Of a stretch of 64,000 nucleotides of DNA, positions 17,428-25,632 are shown piece by piece (position 1 is the stretch's first letter; every line of letters begins with the position of its first letter). The notes beneath the pieces are model-generated. The model worked only from the letters and a program-made list of their open reading frames with translations, did not search any database and was not told the origin of the DNA. Made by a program: the position numbers and the translations under genes. This DNA is from NCEH01 sp043195135 (GTDB lineage: Bacteria > Pseudomonadota > Alphaproteobacteria > Rhizobiales > Xanthobacteraceae): the NCBI RefSeq assembly GCF_043195135.1, contig NZ_JBAFWP010000016.1; one strand, written 5' to 3'.

Positions 17428-17892
17428 GTTCCCGTTTTTTGTGAAGGCGGGCATAGAATGAAAACGAAGTGCGTGCGTTGTCAATTTTTTCCGACGAACG
17501 ACGCGATGATCTGCGCCGAGGCTCGGCACGAATGCATGACAAATCATTGTTTCTCAGCAAAAATCGCCGCGTCGAAAAAAAACGACAATGCGCAAGAAGG
17601 TGGGCGGTTGGGGGCGATATGGCGGAGGCGGGTGGCGGTTTATGTCGGGAGATACTGGTCGAAAAATATCGACACGAGATTTTAAGCCGGTTCTGGGGTG
17701 CATCACTCGTGCGGATGGCCATTTTATGGGCATAAAATATACAATAATATCAGTACTATAATCTAAAATGACGAATTCTTGTGCGTCGGTGCCTCTTTTT
17801 CAGAATGGCGTGGAGATTGACGAAAAATCCCGACATGCCCTAGGTTCGTCGGCATCGGGTCCGCAGAGACCCTCTCCTGCGAGGTGAGCATC
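17428..17892. other. AT-rich divergent control region between the two binding-protein genes
   Basis: A 465-bp intergenic region, markedly more AT-rich than its surroundings (notably about 17430-17600 and 17700-17790). It holds the promoters of both arms of the aldoxime/nitrile set. The clearest element is the inverted repeat at 17721-17738. Short A-tracts occur at 17576-17583. Open frames crossing it have no recognisable product. Confidence 0.7.
17721..17738. promoter_or_regulatory. Inverted repeat ATTTTATGGGCATAAAAT, candidate TrmB-type operator
   Basis: Perfect 8-bp arms with a 2-bp centre lie in the control region between the divergent binding-protein genes, 155 nt before the rightward ATG. 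The dyad suits a winged-helix dimer. The nearest regulator is the TrmB-type protein at 23615, at the end of the rightward operon, so autoregulation through this site is plausible but unproven. Confidence 0.45.
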
Positions 17893-19110
17893 ATGTTCCA
17901 AGCGACCGTCCGCCGGCGCATTGTCCTGGCCGGCCTCATGGGCCTGGTGATGAGCGGCACAGCCGCGGTGAAGCGCGCGCTGGCTGCGGAAGACGTGGTG
18001 ATCGGCGTGATCCAGCCGCTGAGCGGTCCCAATGCGCAGTTCGGCATCGGCTCCCAGCGCGGCACCGAGCTGGCGGTCGAAATGATCAATGCGGCCGGCG
18101 GCATCAAGGCGCTGGGCGGGGCGAAGATCGCCCTCGTCACGGCGGATGTGCCGACCCCGGCGACGGCGGCCGCCGCGACCCAGCGCCTGATCTCCCAGAA
18201 CAATGTCAGCGCCATCATCGGCGCCTTCGTCTCCTCCACCACGCTCGCGGCCTCCGAGGTGACCGAGCGCGCCGGCATTCCACTCGTCACCTTCGCCTTC
18301 GCCGACCAGATCACCGAGCGCGGCTATAAATACGTGTTCCAGGTTTCGCCCAAGGGCACGGTGTTCGGCGCGGCGCAGTTCGATTACGCCACCGAGATCG
18401 CCAAGGCGGCGGGCGAGAAGATCGAGAAGGTGGCCATCCTCTACGAGGACACCGCCTATGGCACCGCCCAGGCCAAGGGCCTGCGGGCGGCGGCGACCAA
18501 GGCCGGGGTCCAGGTGGTGCTCGACGAGGCCTATCCCCTCGGCATCACCGATGTTTCCCCGCTGGTGAACAAGCTCCGCGCGTCCGGCGCGCAGATGGCC
18601 TTTCCCGTCTCCTATCTCAATGACGGCCTGCTGATCATCCGCGCCCTGCGCCAGCAGCAGATCGACATTCCCGTGGTCGGCGGCGCGGCCGGCTACATCA
18701 TTCCCGATTTCAAGAAGGGCCTCGGCGAATATGCCGAAGGCGTGCTGTCGGTGGCGGCCGCCTCGGGCGACCTGATCCCGGAGCTGGCCGCCAAATACAA
18801 GGAAAAATACGGCACCTTCATCACCCATGAGGCGCTGATCCATGCGGCGGCGCTGGATGCGGTGGTGCAGGCCATCGAGAAGGCGAAGTCGAAGGACCCG
18901 GAAAAGATCCGCGACGCCCTCGCCACTCTGGATTATTGCGCCGGCTTCGCGCGCGGCGTGCCGGGCGGCTGCGTGAAATTCGACGCCAACGGCCTCAATG
19001 CCTCGGCCTTCCCGATCATGGTGCAGTGGCGCGGCGATGAGCCGGTCACGGTCTATCCCCCGAAGGCGGCGAAGCAGAAGCCGGTGTGGGCCGGCAAGCC
19101 GGTGCCCTGA
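17893..19110 (+). CDS. Liv-type ABC substrate-binding protein (paralogue B)
   Basis: A 405-residue periplasmic binding protein closely similar to the one at 16213. N-terminal VRRRIVLAGLMGLVMSG is a signal sequence with a pair of arginines, cleaved near RALA-AEDVV. The mature start is VVIGVIQPLSGPNAQFGIG. The shared C-terminal region keeps the Cys pair (DYCAGFARGVPGGC), probably a disulfide. ATG 17893 is chosen over GTG 17884 because GAGGTGA at 17881-17887 is a good ribosome-binding site for it. It is first in the operon SBP-livHMGF-nitrilase-trmB. Confidence 0.9.
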   Translation: MFQATVRRRIVLAGLMGLVMSGTAAVKRALAAEDVVIGVIQPLSGPNAQFGIGSQRGTELAVEMINAAGGIKALGGAKIALVTADVPTPATAAAATQRLISQNNVSAIIGAFVSSTTLAASEVTERAGIPLVTFAFADQITERGYKYVFQVSPKGTVFGAAQFDYATEIAKAAGEKIEKVAILYEDTAYGTAQAKGLRAAATKAGVQVVLDEAYPLGITDVSPLVNKLRASGAQMAFPVSYLNDGLLIIRALRQQQIDIPVVGGAAGYIIPDFKKGLGEYAEGVLSVAAASGDLIPELAAKYKEKYGTFITHEALIHAAALDAVVQAIEKAKSKDPEKIRDALATLDYCAGFARGVPGGCVKFDANGLNASAFPIMVQWRGDEPVTVYPPKAAKQKPVWAGKPVP

Positions 19111-19130
19111 GCCGCGGTCGCGCCGCCGCG

Positions 19131-19150
19131 CCCTCTCCCGCGGGAGGGGG
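19131..19150 (+). terminator. Intra-operon hairpin between binding protein and LivH genes
   Basis: CCCTCTCCCG pairs with CGGGAGGGGG in a 10-bp stem (one G-T pair) with almost no loop, followed by a short GTTTCC stretch. Such hairpins after a binding-protein gene are commonly used to keep its mRNA abundant relative to the membrane genes. It is not a full terminator. Confidence 0.4.
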
Positions 19151-19188
19151 CGCCCGTTTCCCTCCCGCTTTCCTTTCAGGTGGATTTC

Positions 19189-20040
19189 ATGCTGCAAGCC
19201 CTGATCGACGGCATCCTTCTGGGCGGGGTCTATGGCGTTATCGCCACGGGCCTGTCCCTCGTGTTCGGCGTGCTGGGCGTCGTCAATTTCGCCCAGGCCG
19301 AATTTTTGATGCTCGGCATGTATGTGGCCTGGTTCGCCTGGCGCTATCTGGGGCTCGACCCGCTGCTGGGCTCGGTGCTCTCCTTCATCGTTGTGTTCGT
19401 CATCGGCTATCTGGTGCAGCGGCTGCTGATCGCCCGCGTGCTGAAGGCGCCACCGGCGGCCCAGGTGTTTCTCACGGTCGGCTTGCTGATCGTGCTGGAG
19501 AATGCCGCGCTCATCCTGTTCGGTTCTGATTTCCGCTCTGTCAGCGTGCCTTACCAGGTGCAGGGGTTCCGCCTCGGCGACATCTTCATTGGCGCGCCCT
19601 ATCTCTATGCGTTCGCAGCGGCCCTGTTCCTCGCCGCCGCCTTGTGGCTGTTCCTCGATCGCTCCTGGACCGGGCGCGCCATCCGCGCGGTGGCGCAGGA
19701 CCCCATGGCGGCGACCCTGACCGGGGTGGATACGCGCCTCACCTATGGGGTGGCCTTCGGCCTCGGGGTCGCGCTCACCGCGTTCGGCGGGGCGGTGATC
19801 CTGCCCTACATCACGGTGAGCCCGACCATCGGCGGCCAGTTCGTGGTGGTCATGTTCACGGTCGTGGTGCTGGGCGGGCTGGGCAGCGTCGCAGGCGCCC
19901 TGGCCGGCGGGCTGGTGGTGGGGATCGTGCAGTCGGTCTCCACCCTGTTCTTCCCGATCCAGCTTCAGAACCTGTGCCTGTTCGTCATCTTCATCGCCGT
20001 TCTCGCCCTGCGCCCGCAGGGCCTCATCAAGGGCGCCTGA
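19189..20040 (+). CDS. LivH-type branched-chain amino acid/amide ABC permease
   Basis: A 283-residue membrane protein with about eight transmembrane segments. Family-typical blocks are GGVYGVIATGLSLVFGVLGVVNFAQAEFLMLG at the start and VVVLGGLGSVAGALAGGLVVG near the end. ATG 19189 is chosen over GTG 19180 because AGGTGG at 19178-19183 is its ribosome-binding site. It pairs with the LivM-type permease that begins 3 nt after its stop. Confidence 0.92.
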   Translation: MLQALIDGILLGGVYGVIATGLSLVFGVLGVVNFAQAEFLMLGMYVAWFAWRYLGLDPLLGSVLSFIVVFVIGYLVQRLLIARVLKAPPAAQVFLTVGLLIVLENAALILFGSDFRSVSVPYQVQGFRLGDIFIGAPYLYAFAAALFLAAALWLFLDRSWTGRAIRAVAQDPMAATLTGVDTRLTYGVAFGLGVALTAFGGAVILPYITVSPTIGGQFVVVMFTVVVLGGLGSVAGALAGGLVVGIVQSVSTLFFPIQLQNLCLFVIFIAVLALRPQGLIKGA

Positions 20041-20043
20041 GCC

Positions 20044-21066
20044 ATGCGCGCGAAACTCACGCCGGGGCTGCTGCTCCTCCTCCTGTTCTTCGTCGCGGCG
20101 GCCCTTCTGCCGTTCTATGTGGACCCGCGCGGCCATGTGCTGCGTGTGGCCGCCATGGCGCTGCTGTTCGCGGCGCTCGCCCAATCCTGGAACATCGTCG
20201 GCGGGCTCGCGAACCAGGTCTCGCTCGGCCATGCCGCGTTCTTCGGGATCGGCGCCTATACTTCAAGCCTGCTCTATCTGCGGCTCGGCATCTCGCCCTG
20301 GCTCGGGCTGGTGGCGGGCGCGGCGCTGGCGGGAGTGGCGGCGGCGCTGCTGTCGCTGCCGACGTTCCGCCTGAAGGGGCATTATTTCGCCCTCGCCACC
20401 CTCGCCTTCGCCGAGGTGATGCGGGTGATCGCCAATTCCTGGGCCTCGCTCACGGGCGGGCCGGTGGGGGTCTCCATCCCGTTCGTGGGCAGCCAGCCGC
20501 TGAACTTCGCGTTCCGGGCGGTCTCCTCTTATTACTGGATCATCCTCGGCCTGCTGGCCCTGGTGTGCCTGGTGTTCGGCTTTTTGGCGCGCGGCGCCAT
20601 CGGCTATCGGCTGCGGGCGGTGCGCGAGAACGAGGCGGCGGCGGAAGTGGCGGGCGTGGATACATTCCGCGTCAAGCTCACCGCCAGCGTGATCTCGGCG
20701 GCGCTCACCGCCGTGTGCGGTTCGGTGTTCGCCCAGTTCACCTTCTTCTTCGATCCGGATTCCATCTTCTCGCTGGCCGGCGTCTCGGTGCGCATGGCGA
20801 TGATCGCCATTGTCGGCGGGCTCGGCACGCTCGCCGGGCCGATCGTCGGCGCGCTGTTCCTGATCCCGCTGGAGGAGACGGCGAACGCGTTTCTCTCCTC
20901 CAAGGCGGCGGGGCTGTCCCAGCTCGTGTTCGGGGTCATCCTGATCGCCGCGATCCTCATCCAGCCGCGCGGCCTCATGGCCTATTGGCCGAAGCGCTGG
21001 AGCCGCACGCCACCCCGCCCGCCGGCCCCCGTGACGACGCCGGCCCTCGCCAAGGGAGGCCAGTGA
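20044..21066 (+). CDS. LivM-type branched-chain amino acid/amide ABC permease
   Basis: A 340-residue membrane protein with about nine or ten transmembrane segments. Recognisable features are SWNIVGGLANQVSLGHAAFFGIGAY, the coupling region with RAVRENEAAAEVAGVDTFRVK, and MIAIVGGLGTLAGPIVGA. It forms the heterodimeric channel with the LivH-type partner. Its stop is 1 nt before the ATG of the LivG-type gene. Confidence 0.93.
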   Translation: MRAKLTPGLLLLLLFFVAAALLPFYVDPRGHVLRVAAMALLFAALAQSWNIVGGLANQVSLGHAAFFGIGAYTSSLLYLRLGISPWLGLVAGAALAGVAAALLSLPTFRLKGHYFALATLAFAEVMRVIANSWASLTGGPVGVSIPFVGSQPLNFAFRAVSSYYWIILGLLALVCLVFGFLARGAIGYRLRAVRENEAAAEVAGVDTFRVKLTASVISAALTAVCGSVFAQFTFFFDPDSIFSLAGVSVRMAMIAIVGGLGTLAGPIVGALFLIPLEETANAFLSSKAAGLSQLVFGVILIAAILIQPRGLMAYWPKRWSRTPPRPPAPVTTPALAKGGQ

Positions 21067-21067
21067 G

Positions 21068-21847
21068 ATGAACGCGCATATCCCTCCCGTGCTGGAAGCT
21101 GAGGCCATCGCCGTCACCTTCGGCGGGCTGAAGGCGGTGGACGGCATTTCCTTCACCCTCGCGCCGGGCGAGATCGTCGGGCTGATCGGCCCCAACGGCG
21201 CCGGCAAGACCACCTTGTTCAATTCGCTGGTGGGGCTTCAGCGCCTCACCTCGGGCCAGGTGATGCTGGGCGGGGAGAAAGTCTCCGGCCTCAAGCCGCA
21301 CCGGGTCGCGGGCAAGGGCATGACCAAGACCTTCCAGAACGCGGCGCTGTTCCCCGACATGAGCGTGCTGGAAAACGTGCTGACCGCCGCCTTGCTGCGC
21401 CATGATCTGGCGAGCGCCCGGATGAAGGCGGGCGCGGTGCTAGAGCGGCTCGGCCTCGGGGCGATCGCGGAAACCGATGTCGCGGACCTCACCTTTCCCC
21501 AGAAGGCGCTGGTGGAGATGGCCCGCGCGCTCGCCACCGAGCCCAAGGTCCTGCTGCTCGACGAAGTGATGGCGGCCCTCACCCCGAGCGAGATGGACGA
21601 GGTGATGGCGGTGATCCGCTCCCTGCGCGACGAGGGGCTGACCTTCCTGGTGGTGGAACATCACATGCGGGCCATCATGGCTCTGTGCGACCGCCTGCTG
21701 GTGGTGAATTTCGGCCGGATGATCGCGCAAGGGACACCGGCCGAAGTGGCGAACGATCCGGTGGTGATCGAGGCCTATCTCGGCCAGGGGGCAGCGCACG
21801 GCGCGGCAACCGGCGGCACGAACGCGGCAGGAGGCGCCCATGCTTGA
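21068..21847 (+). CDS. LivG-type ABC ATP-binding protein
   Basis: A 259-residue ATPase. Walker A is GPNGAGKTTLFN and Walker B is VLLLDEVMAALTP, followed by the switch His in VVEHHMRAI. The signature region reads LTFPQKALVEMARAL, an unusual variant of LSGGQQRRLEIARAL: the SGG core appears as FPQ. Whether this slows ATP turnover is unknown, because the LivF partner supplies a canonical signature. A Gly/Ala-rich C-terminal tail is present. It overlaps livF by 8 nt. Confidence 0.92.
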   Translation: MNAHIPPVLEAEAIAVTFGGLKAVDGISFTLAPGEIVGLIGPNGAGKTTLFNSLVGLQRLTSGQVMLGGEKVSGLKPHRVAGKGMTKTFQNAALFPDMSVLENVLTAALLRHDLASARMKAGAVLERLGLGAIAETDVADLTFPQKALVEMARALATEPKVLLLDEVMAALTPSEMDEVMAVIRSLRDEGLTFLVVEHHMRAIMALCDRLLVVNFGRMIAQGTPAEVANDPVVIEAYLGQGAAHGAATGGTNAAGGAHA

Positions 21848-22544
21848 GATCCGGGGCCTCAGCGCCTCCTATGGCGGACCGAACGTGCTGGAGGATGTCG
21901 CCCTTGATGTCGCGCGCGGCGAGACGGTGGCGGTGCTCGGCGCCAACACCGCCGGCAAGACGACGCTGCTGCGCAGCATCTCCGGGCTGGTCGCCAAGGC
22001 GCGCGGCAGCATCGTGTTCGAGGGCGAGAGCCTGCTCGGGCGGCTCGCCCACACCATTCCCGGGCTCGGCATCGGCCATGTGCCGGAAGGCCGGCATGTG
22101 TTCCCGCGCATGTCCACCGCCGACAATCTCATGATGGGCGCCTATGGGGACAGACGCGCCCGAGATCTTGCCGCGCGCATGGACCGGGTGTTCGCCTTGT
22201 TCCCGCGCCTCGCCGAGCGGCGCACCCAGATGGCCGGCTCCATGTCCGGCGGCGAGCAGCAGATGGTGTCCATCGGCCGCGCGCTGATGGGCAATCCCAA
22301 GCTGATGCTGCTGGACGAGCCGAGCCACGGCCTCGCGCCCATCGTGGTGGAAGAGCTTCACGCCGCCATCGGCGCCATCAACAAGCAGGGCGTCTCGGTG
22401 CTGCTGGTGGAGCAGAACGCGGTGCTGGCGCTGTCGGTCGCCCATCGCGGCTATGTGCTGGAAGCCGGCCATGTGGTGCTGAGCGGCAGCGCGCAGGAGC
22501 TTCAGGCGGACCCCGGGGTGCGCCGCGCCTATCTCGGCGTCTAG
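21840..22544 (+). CDS. LivF-type ABC ATP-binding protein
   Basis: A 234-residue ATPase. Walker A is GANTAGKTTLLRS (Thr where Gly-Ala is usual: GANxAGKTT), with Q-loop area IGHVPEGRHVFPRMS typical of LivF, signature MSGGEQQMVSIGRAL and Walker B LMLLDEPSHGLAP. It forms the heterodimeric motor with the LivG-type partner, into whose gene its start is set. It is last of the transporter genes; the nitrilase follows after 30 nt. Confidence 0.93.
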   Translation: MLEIRGLSASYGGPNVLEDVALDVARGETVAVLGANTAGKTTLLRSISGLVAKARGSIVFEGESLLGRLAHTIPGLGIGHVPEGRHVFPRMSTADNLMMGAYGDRRARDLAARMDRVFALFPRLAERRTQMAGSMSGGEQQMVSIGRALMGNPKLMLLDEPSHGLAPIVVEELHAAIGAINKQGVSVLLVEQNAVLALSVAHRGYVLEAGHVVLSGSAQELQADPGVRRAYLGV

Positions 22545-22574
22545 CGGCGCCCAATCTTTCAAACGGAGCGTGTC

Positions 22575-23501
22575 ATGATTGTAAAAGCCGGCGTCGCCCA
22601 GGTGGGCGCGGTGCCCTTCGACATCGAAGCCTCGATCGCCAAGGCCGAGGACTGGATCGCCAAGGCGGGCGCGGCGGGATGCCAGATCGTGGTGTTCCCC
22701 GAGGCCTTCATCTCGGTCTATCCCAAGGGATCGGATTTCGACATTTCCATCGGCGTGCGCACGGTGCGCGGGCGCGATGAATTCCGCCGCTATCTCGATG
22801 CCTCCATCGCCGTGCCGGGACCTGAGACCGAGCGGCTCGGCAAGGCGGCGGCGGCGGCGAATTGCTTCGTGGTGATCGGCGTCATGGAGCGCGAGCTTGG
22901 CACCATGTATTGCACCGTGCTGTATTTCGGCCCCGACGGCGCGCTGGTGGGCAAGCATCGCAAGCTGATGCCCACCGCCGGCGAACGCCTCGCCTGGGGC
23001 TTTGGCGATGGCTCCACCTTGCCGGTGTTCGACACGCCCATCGGCAAGATCGGCGCGGTCATCTGCTGGGAAAACTATATGCCCATGCTGCGCATGACCA
23101 TGTATGCCAAGGGCGTCTCGCTCTATTGCGCCCCCACCGCGGACGACCGCGAGACCTGGTTGCCCACCATCCGCCATATCGCGCTGGAAGGCCGCTGCTT
23201 CGTGCTGTCCACCTGCCAGGTGGTGAAGCGCGGGGATTTTCCGGCCGATTATCGCTCCGCCATCGATGCCGATCCCGAGACCTATGTGATGCACGGCGGG
23301 GCCGCGATCATCGGCCCGCTGGGCCAGGTGCTGGCCGGACCGGTGTTCGACGAGGAATGCCTGCTGACTGCGGAGCTGGACACGGACGAACTCGGCCGCG
23401 CCAAGTTCGATTTCGACGTGGCCGGCAATTATGCCCGGCCCGACGTGTTCTCCCTCACCGTCAACGAGGCACCGCAGACCGCCGTGGCCCTGAAGGGCTG
23501 A
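22575..23501 (+). CDS. Nitrilase (branch 1 of the carbon-nitrogen hydrolase superfamily)
   Basis: A 308-residue cytoplasmic enzyme, somewhat shorter than the usual 330-370. It hydrolyses a nitrile to a carboxylic acid and ammonia. The Glu-Lys-Cys triad is clear: E43 in VFPEAFISVYPKG, K130 in GKHRKLMPTAGERLAWGFGDGS, and C164 in GAVICWENYMPMLRMTMYAKG. The CWENYMP block and the wording around Lys are diagnostic of true nitrilases as against amidases. It lies 30 nt after the transporter genes with GGAG before its ATG. The nitrile could come from uptake or from the aldoxime dehydratase at 15053. The reduced length is at the C-terminus, which in nitrilases affects spiral oligomer assembly. Confidence 0.93.
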   Translation: MIVKAGVAQVGAVPFDIEASIAKAEDWIAKAGAAGCQIVVFPEAFISVYPKGSDFDISIGVRTVRGRDEFRRYLDASIAVPGPETERLGKAAAAANCFVVIGVMERELGTMYCTVLYFGPDGALVGKHRKLMPTAGERLAWGFGDGSTLPVFDTPIGKIGAVICWENYMPMLRMTMYAKGVSLYCAPTADDRETWLPTIRHIALEGRCFVLSTCQVVKRGDFPADYRSAIDADPETYVMHGGAAIIGPLGQVLAGPVFDEECLLTAELDTDELGRAKFDFDVAGNYARPDVFSLTVNEAPQTAVALKG

Positions 23502-23614
23502 GCGGGGCGGGGCTCGTTTCCTCCTGCAATTCGCCATATTTTGCCGCCGCCGCCGCGCCGGCCGTGGCGGATTGCGGTACGGTGCGGTGAAGCACGGCAA
23601 TCGCATAGGGCATC

Positions 23615-24397
23615 ATGGATATCGAGGAAAAGCTCGCCAAGATCGGCATCACCGGCAAGCTGTTCAAGCTGTATATGGCGGCCGTGGAACTGGGCGAGGC
23701 GCCGGTCCAGGAGGTGGCGACCCGCGCGGGCCTTGCGCGCACGACCGCCTATGACGTGCTCGCCCGCCTGGAGCAGGAGGAACTGATCCGCGTGGAGGAG
23801 CGGCAGGGCCGCCGCTTCATCGTCGCGGAGGATCCGGTCGGCATGTTGCAGCGGCTGGAGCTGCGCCGGCAGGTGCTGGGCGATCTGATGCCGCAGATCC
23901 GCTCGCTCTACAATCGCGCCAAGGGCAAGCCGCAGATCCGCTTCTATGAAGGGGAGGAGGGCGTGCGCACCGTGCTGTGGGAAACCCTCTCCTGCCAGAG
24001 CAAGGTGCTGCGCGGCATCCTCTCCATGGACGAGCTGATCGAGACGCCCGGCCTGGACGAGATGGACAGCTACATCGCCGAGCGGCTGAAGAAGGGCATC
24101 AAGCTCCAGGTCCTGCGCTCGCGCCACAAGGACACCGAGCGCATCTGGCCGTCCACGCCGCAGGAGCTGCGCGAACTGCGCTACGCGCCGGAAAGCATCA
24201 CCCTGTCGGTGACGCAATATGTCTATGACGACAAGGTCGCCATCATCTCGTCCAAGCGCGAGAATTACGGCCTGGTGATCGAGAGCGAGGATTTCGCGCG
24301 GCTCCAGACGGTGCTGTTCGAAACCCTCTGGTCGCTGAGCGCGCCGGCGGAGGAGCCGCCGCCGCGCCCCAACGGCCGGCGCCGCAAGGGCGCCTGA
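23615..24397 (+). CDS. TrmB-family transcriptional regulator
   Basis: A 260-residue regulator. The N-terminal winged helix (residues about 5-70) contains KLFKLYMAAVELGEAPVQEV, the recognition helix in ARTTAYDVLARLEQEELI and a wing ending GRRFIVAEDP. A short coiled coil follows (about 75-100), then an effector domain (about 105-235) of the TrmB phospholipase-D-like type. It lies 113 nt after the nitrilase gene on the same strand, so it is either the last gene of that operon or has its own promoter in the gap. It is the natural candidate to control the aldoxime/nitrile genes. Confidence 0.82.
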   Translation: MDIEEKLAKIGITGKLFKLYMAAVELGEAPVQEVATRAGLARTTAYDVLARLEQEELIRVEERQGRRFIVAEDPVGMLQRLELRRQVLGDLMPQIRSLYNRAKGKPQIRFYEGEEGVRTVLWETLSCQSKVLRGILSMDELIETPGLDEMDSYIAERLKKGIKLQVLRSRHKDTERIWPSTPQELRELRYAPESITLSVTQYVYDDKVAIISSKRENYGLVIESEDFARLQTVLFETLWSLSAPAEEPPPRPNGRRRKGA

Positions 24398-24413
24398 GCC
24401 GATCCTGAAACGC

Positions 24414-24896
24414 TCACGCGGCGGTGCCCGCGTGCGCGGCCTTCAGCGCGGCGATGTCAAGCTTCACCATGCCCAACATCGCGGCCATCACGCGCTGGGC
24501 CTTGGCGGGATCGGGATCGCCCAGCAACTGCGGCAGCACGCGCGGCACGATCTGCCAGGGCACGCCAAAGCGATCCTGCAGCCAGCCGCATCGCTCGATC
24601 CGCCCGCCCTGCGCCAGGGCATCCCACAGGTGGTCCACTTCCGCCTGGTCCGCGCAATCGATCTTGAACGAGACCGCATGGGTGTAGTCGACCCGCATGC
24701 CGCCGTTCAGCGCCATGAAGCGCTGGCCGGCGAGGGTAAAATCCACCACGAGCACGGTCCCGGCCTTGCCGCCCGGCGAATCACTCACATTGCGCTGGAC
24801 ATGCTCGATGCGCGAGTCCGGCAGCAGGGAGACGTAGAAATTCGCCCCCTCCTCCGCCTCCCGCTCAAACCACAGGCAGGGGGAAATCTTGGACAT
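24414..24896 (-). CDS. VOC-family protein, PhnB/3-demethylubiquinone-like
   Basis: A 160-residue protein starting MSKISPCLWFEREAEEGANFYVSLLPDSRI, the pattern of the PhnB-like VOC group, with later QDRFGVPWQIVPRVLPQLL and PAKAQRVMAAMLGMVKLDIA, typical of its C-terminus. Members adopt the glyoxalase/bleomycin resistance fold; most have no known reaction. The ATG at 24896 has AAAGGATGG just upstream. It follows another VOC gene after 47 nt and is convergent with the TrmB gene. Confidence 0.88.
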   Translation of the reverse strand: MSKISPCLWFEREAEEGANFYVSLLPDSRIEHVQRNVSDSPGGKAGTVLVVDFTLAGQRFMALNGGMRVDYTHAVSFKIDCADQAEVDHLWDALAQGGRIERCGWLQDRFGVPWQIVPRVLPQLLGDPDPAKAQRVMAAMLGMVKLDIAALKAAHAGTAA

Positions 24897-24943
24897 GGCC
24901 CATCCTTTCGCGGGTATGCGGGCGAGGCCCGCGCAGGCGCGGT

Positions 24944-25381
24944 TCAGCCCTGCACGAGCTGGTCGGCGGCCATGGCGGCGGTGGCGGCTTCCATATCCAT
25001 CCACATGATTTCCCAGATGTGGCCGTCCGGGTCCTCGAAGCTGCGGCCGTACATGAAGCCGTAGTCCTGCGTCGGGTTGGGATCGGCGGTGCCGCCGGCG
25101 GACTCCGCCTTGTCGACGATGGCATCCACCTCCTCGCGGCTGTCGGCGGAGATGCAGATCAGCACCTCGCAGGCGGTCTTCGCATCGACGATGGGCTTGG
25201 CGCAGAACATGCGGAACTTGTCGTGGGTCAGGAGCATGGCGTGGATGGTGTCGGAGAACACCATGCAGGTGGCGGTGTCGTCGGAGAATTGCGGGTTCTT
25301 CCGCGCGCCCACCGCTTCGTAGAAGGCATTGGCGCGCGGCAGGTCGGAAACCGGCAGGTTCACGAAAATCATCTTCGGCAT
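24944..25381 (-). CDS. VOC-family protein (glyoxalase/dioxygenase superfamily)
   Basis: A 145-residue protein, MPKMIFVNLPVSDLPRANAFYEAVG, with C-terminal MYGRSFEDPDGHIWEIMWMDMEA. The paired beta-alpha-beta-beta-beta modules and the DPDGHIWE ending are hallmarks of the vicinal oxygen chelate fold. This subgroup resembles the lactoylglutathione-lyase-like proteins common in proteobacteria; no reaction can be assigned. It probably forms a two-gene unit with the PhnB-like gene. Confidence 0.88.
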   Translation of the reverse strand: MPKMIFVNLPVSDLPRANAFYEAVGARKNPQFSDDTATCMVFSDTIHAMLLTHDKFRMFCAKPIVDAKTACEVLICISADSREEVDAIVDKAESAGGTADPNPTQDYGFMYGRSFEDPDGHIWEIMWMDMEAATAAMAADQLVQG

Positions 25382-25632
25382 GGGGCATGTCCTCCGTTGG
25401 CGTCCAAGGACGATGCGGGAAAACCCCGGCCGACAACAGGGCCGAAAAAATCCGCCGGCCCGGCGGCGTGCCCGGGTCCTGCCGCGCCCGGGCCGTGCCT
25501 CGCCGTGGTTCGGCCGCGCGATGGGGAAACCCGCGCGATCGGCACGCAAGGCGCTGTACGTGGAGGCTCGAGTGTGACCACCTCGCGCCACAGCGAAAGA
25601 TCGCCCCGGGCGCGGGCGCAGGAGGAGAGGCC

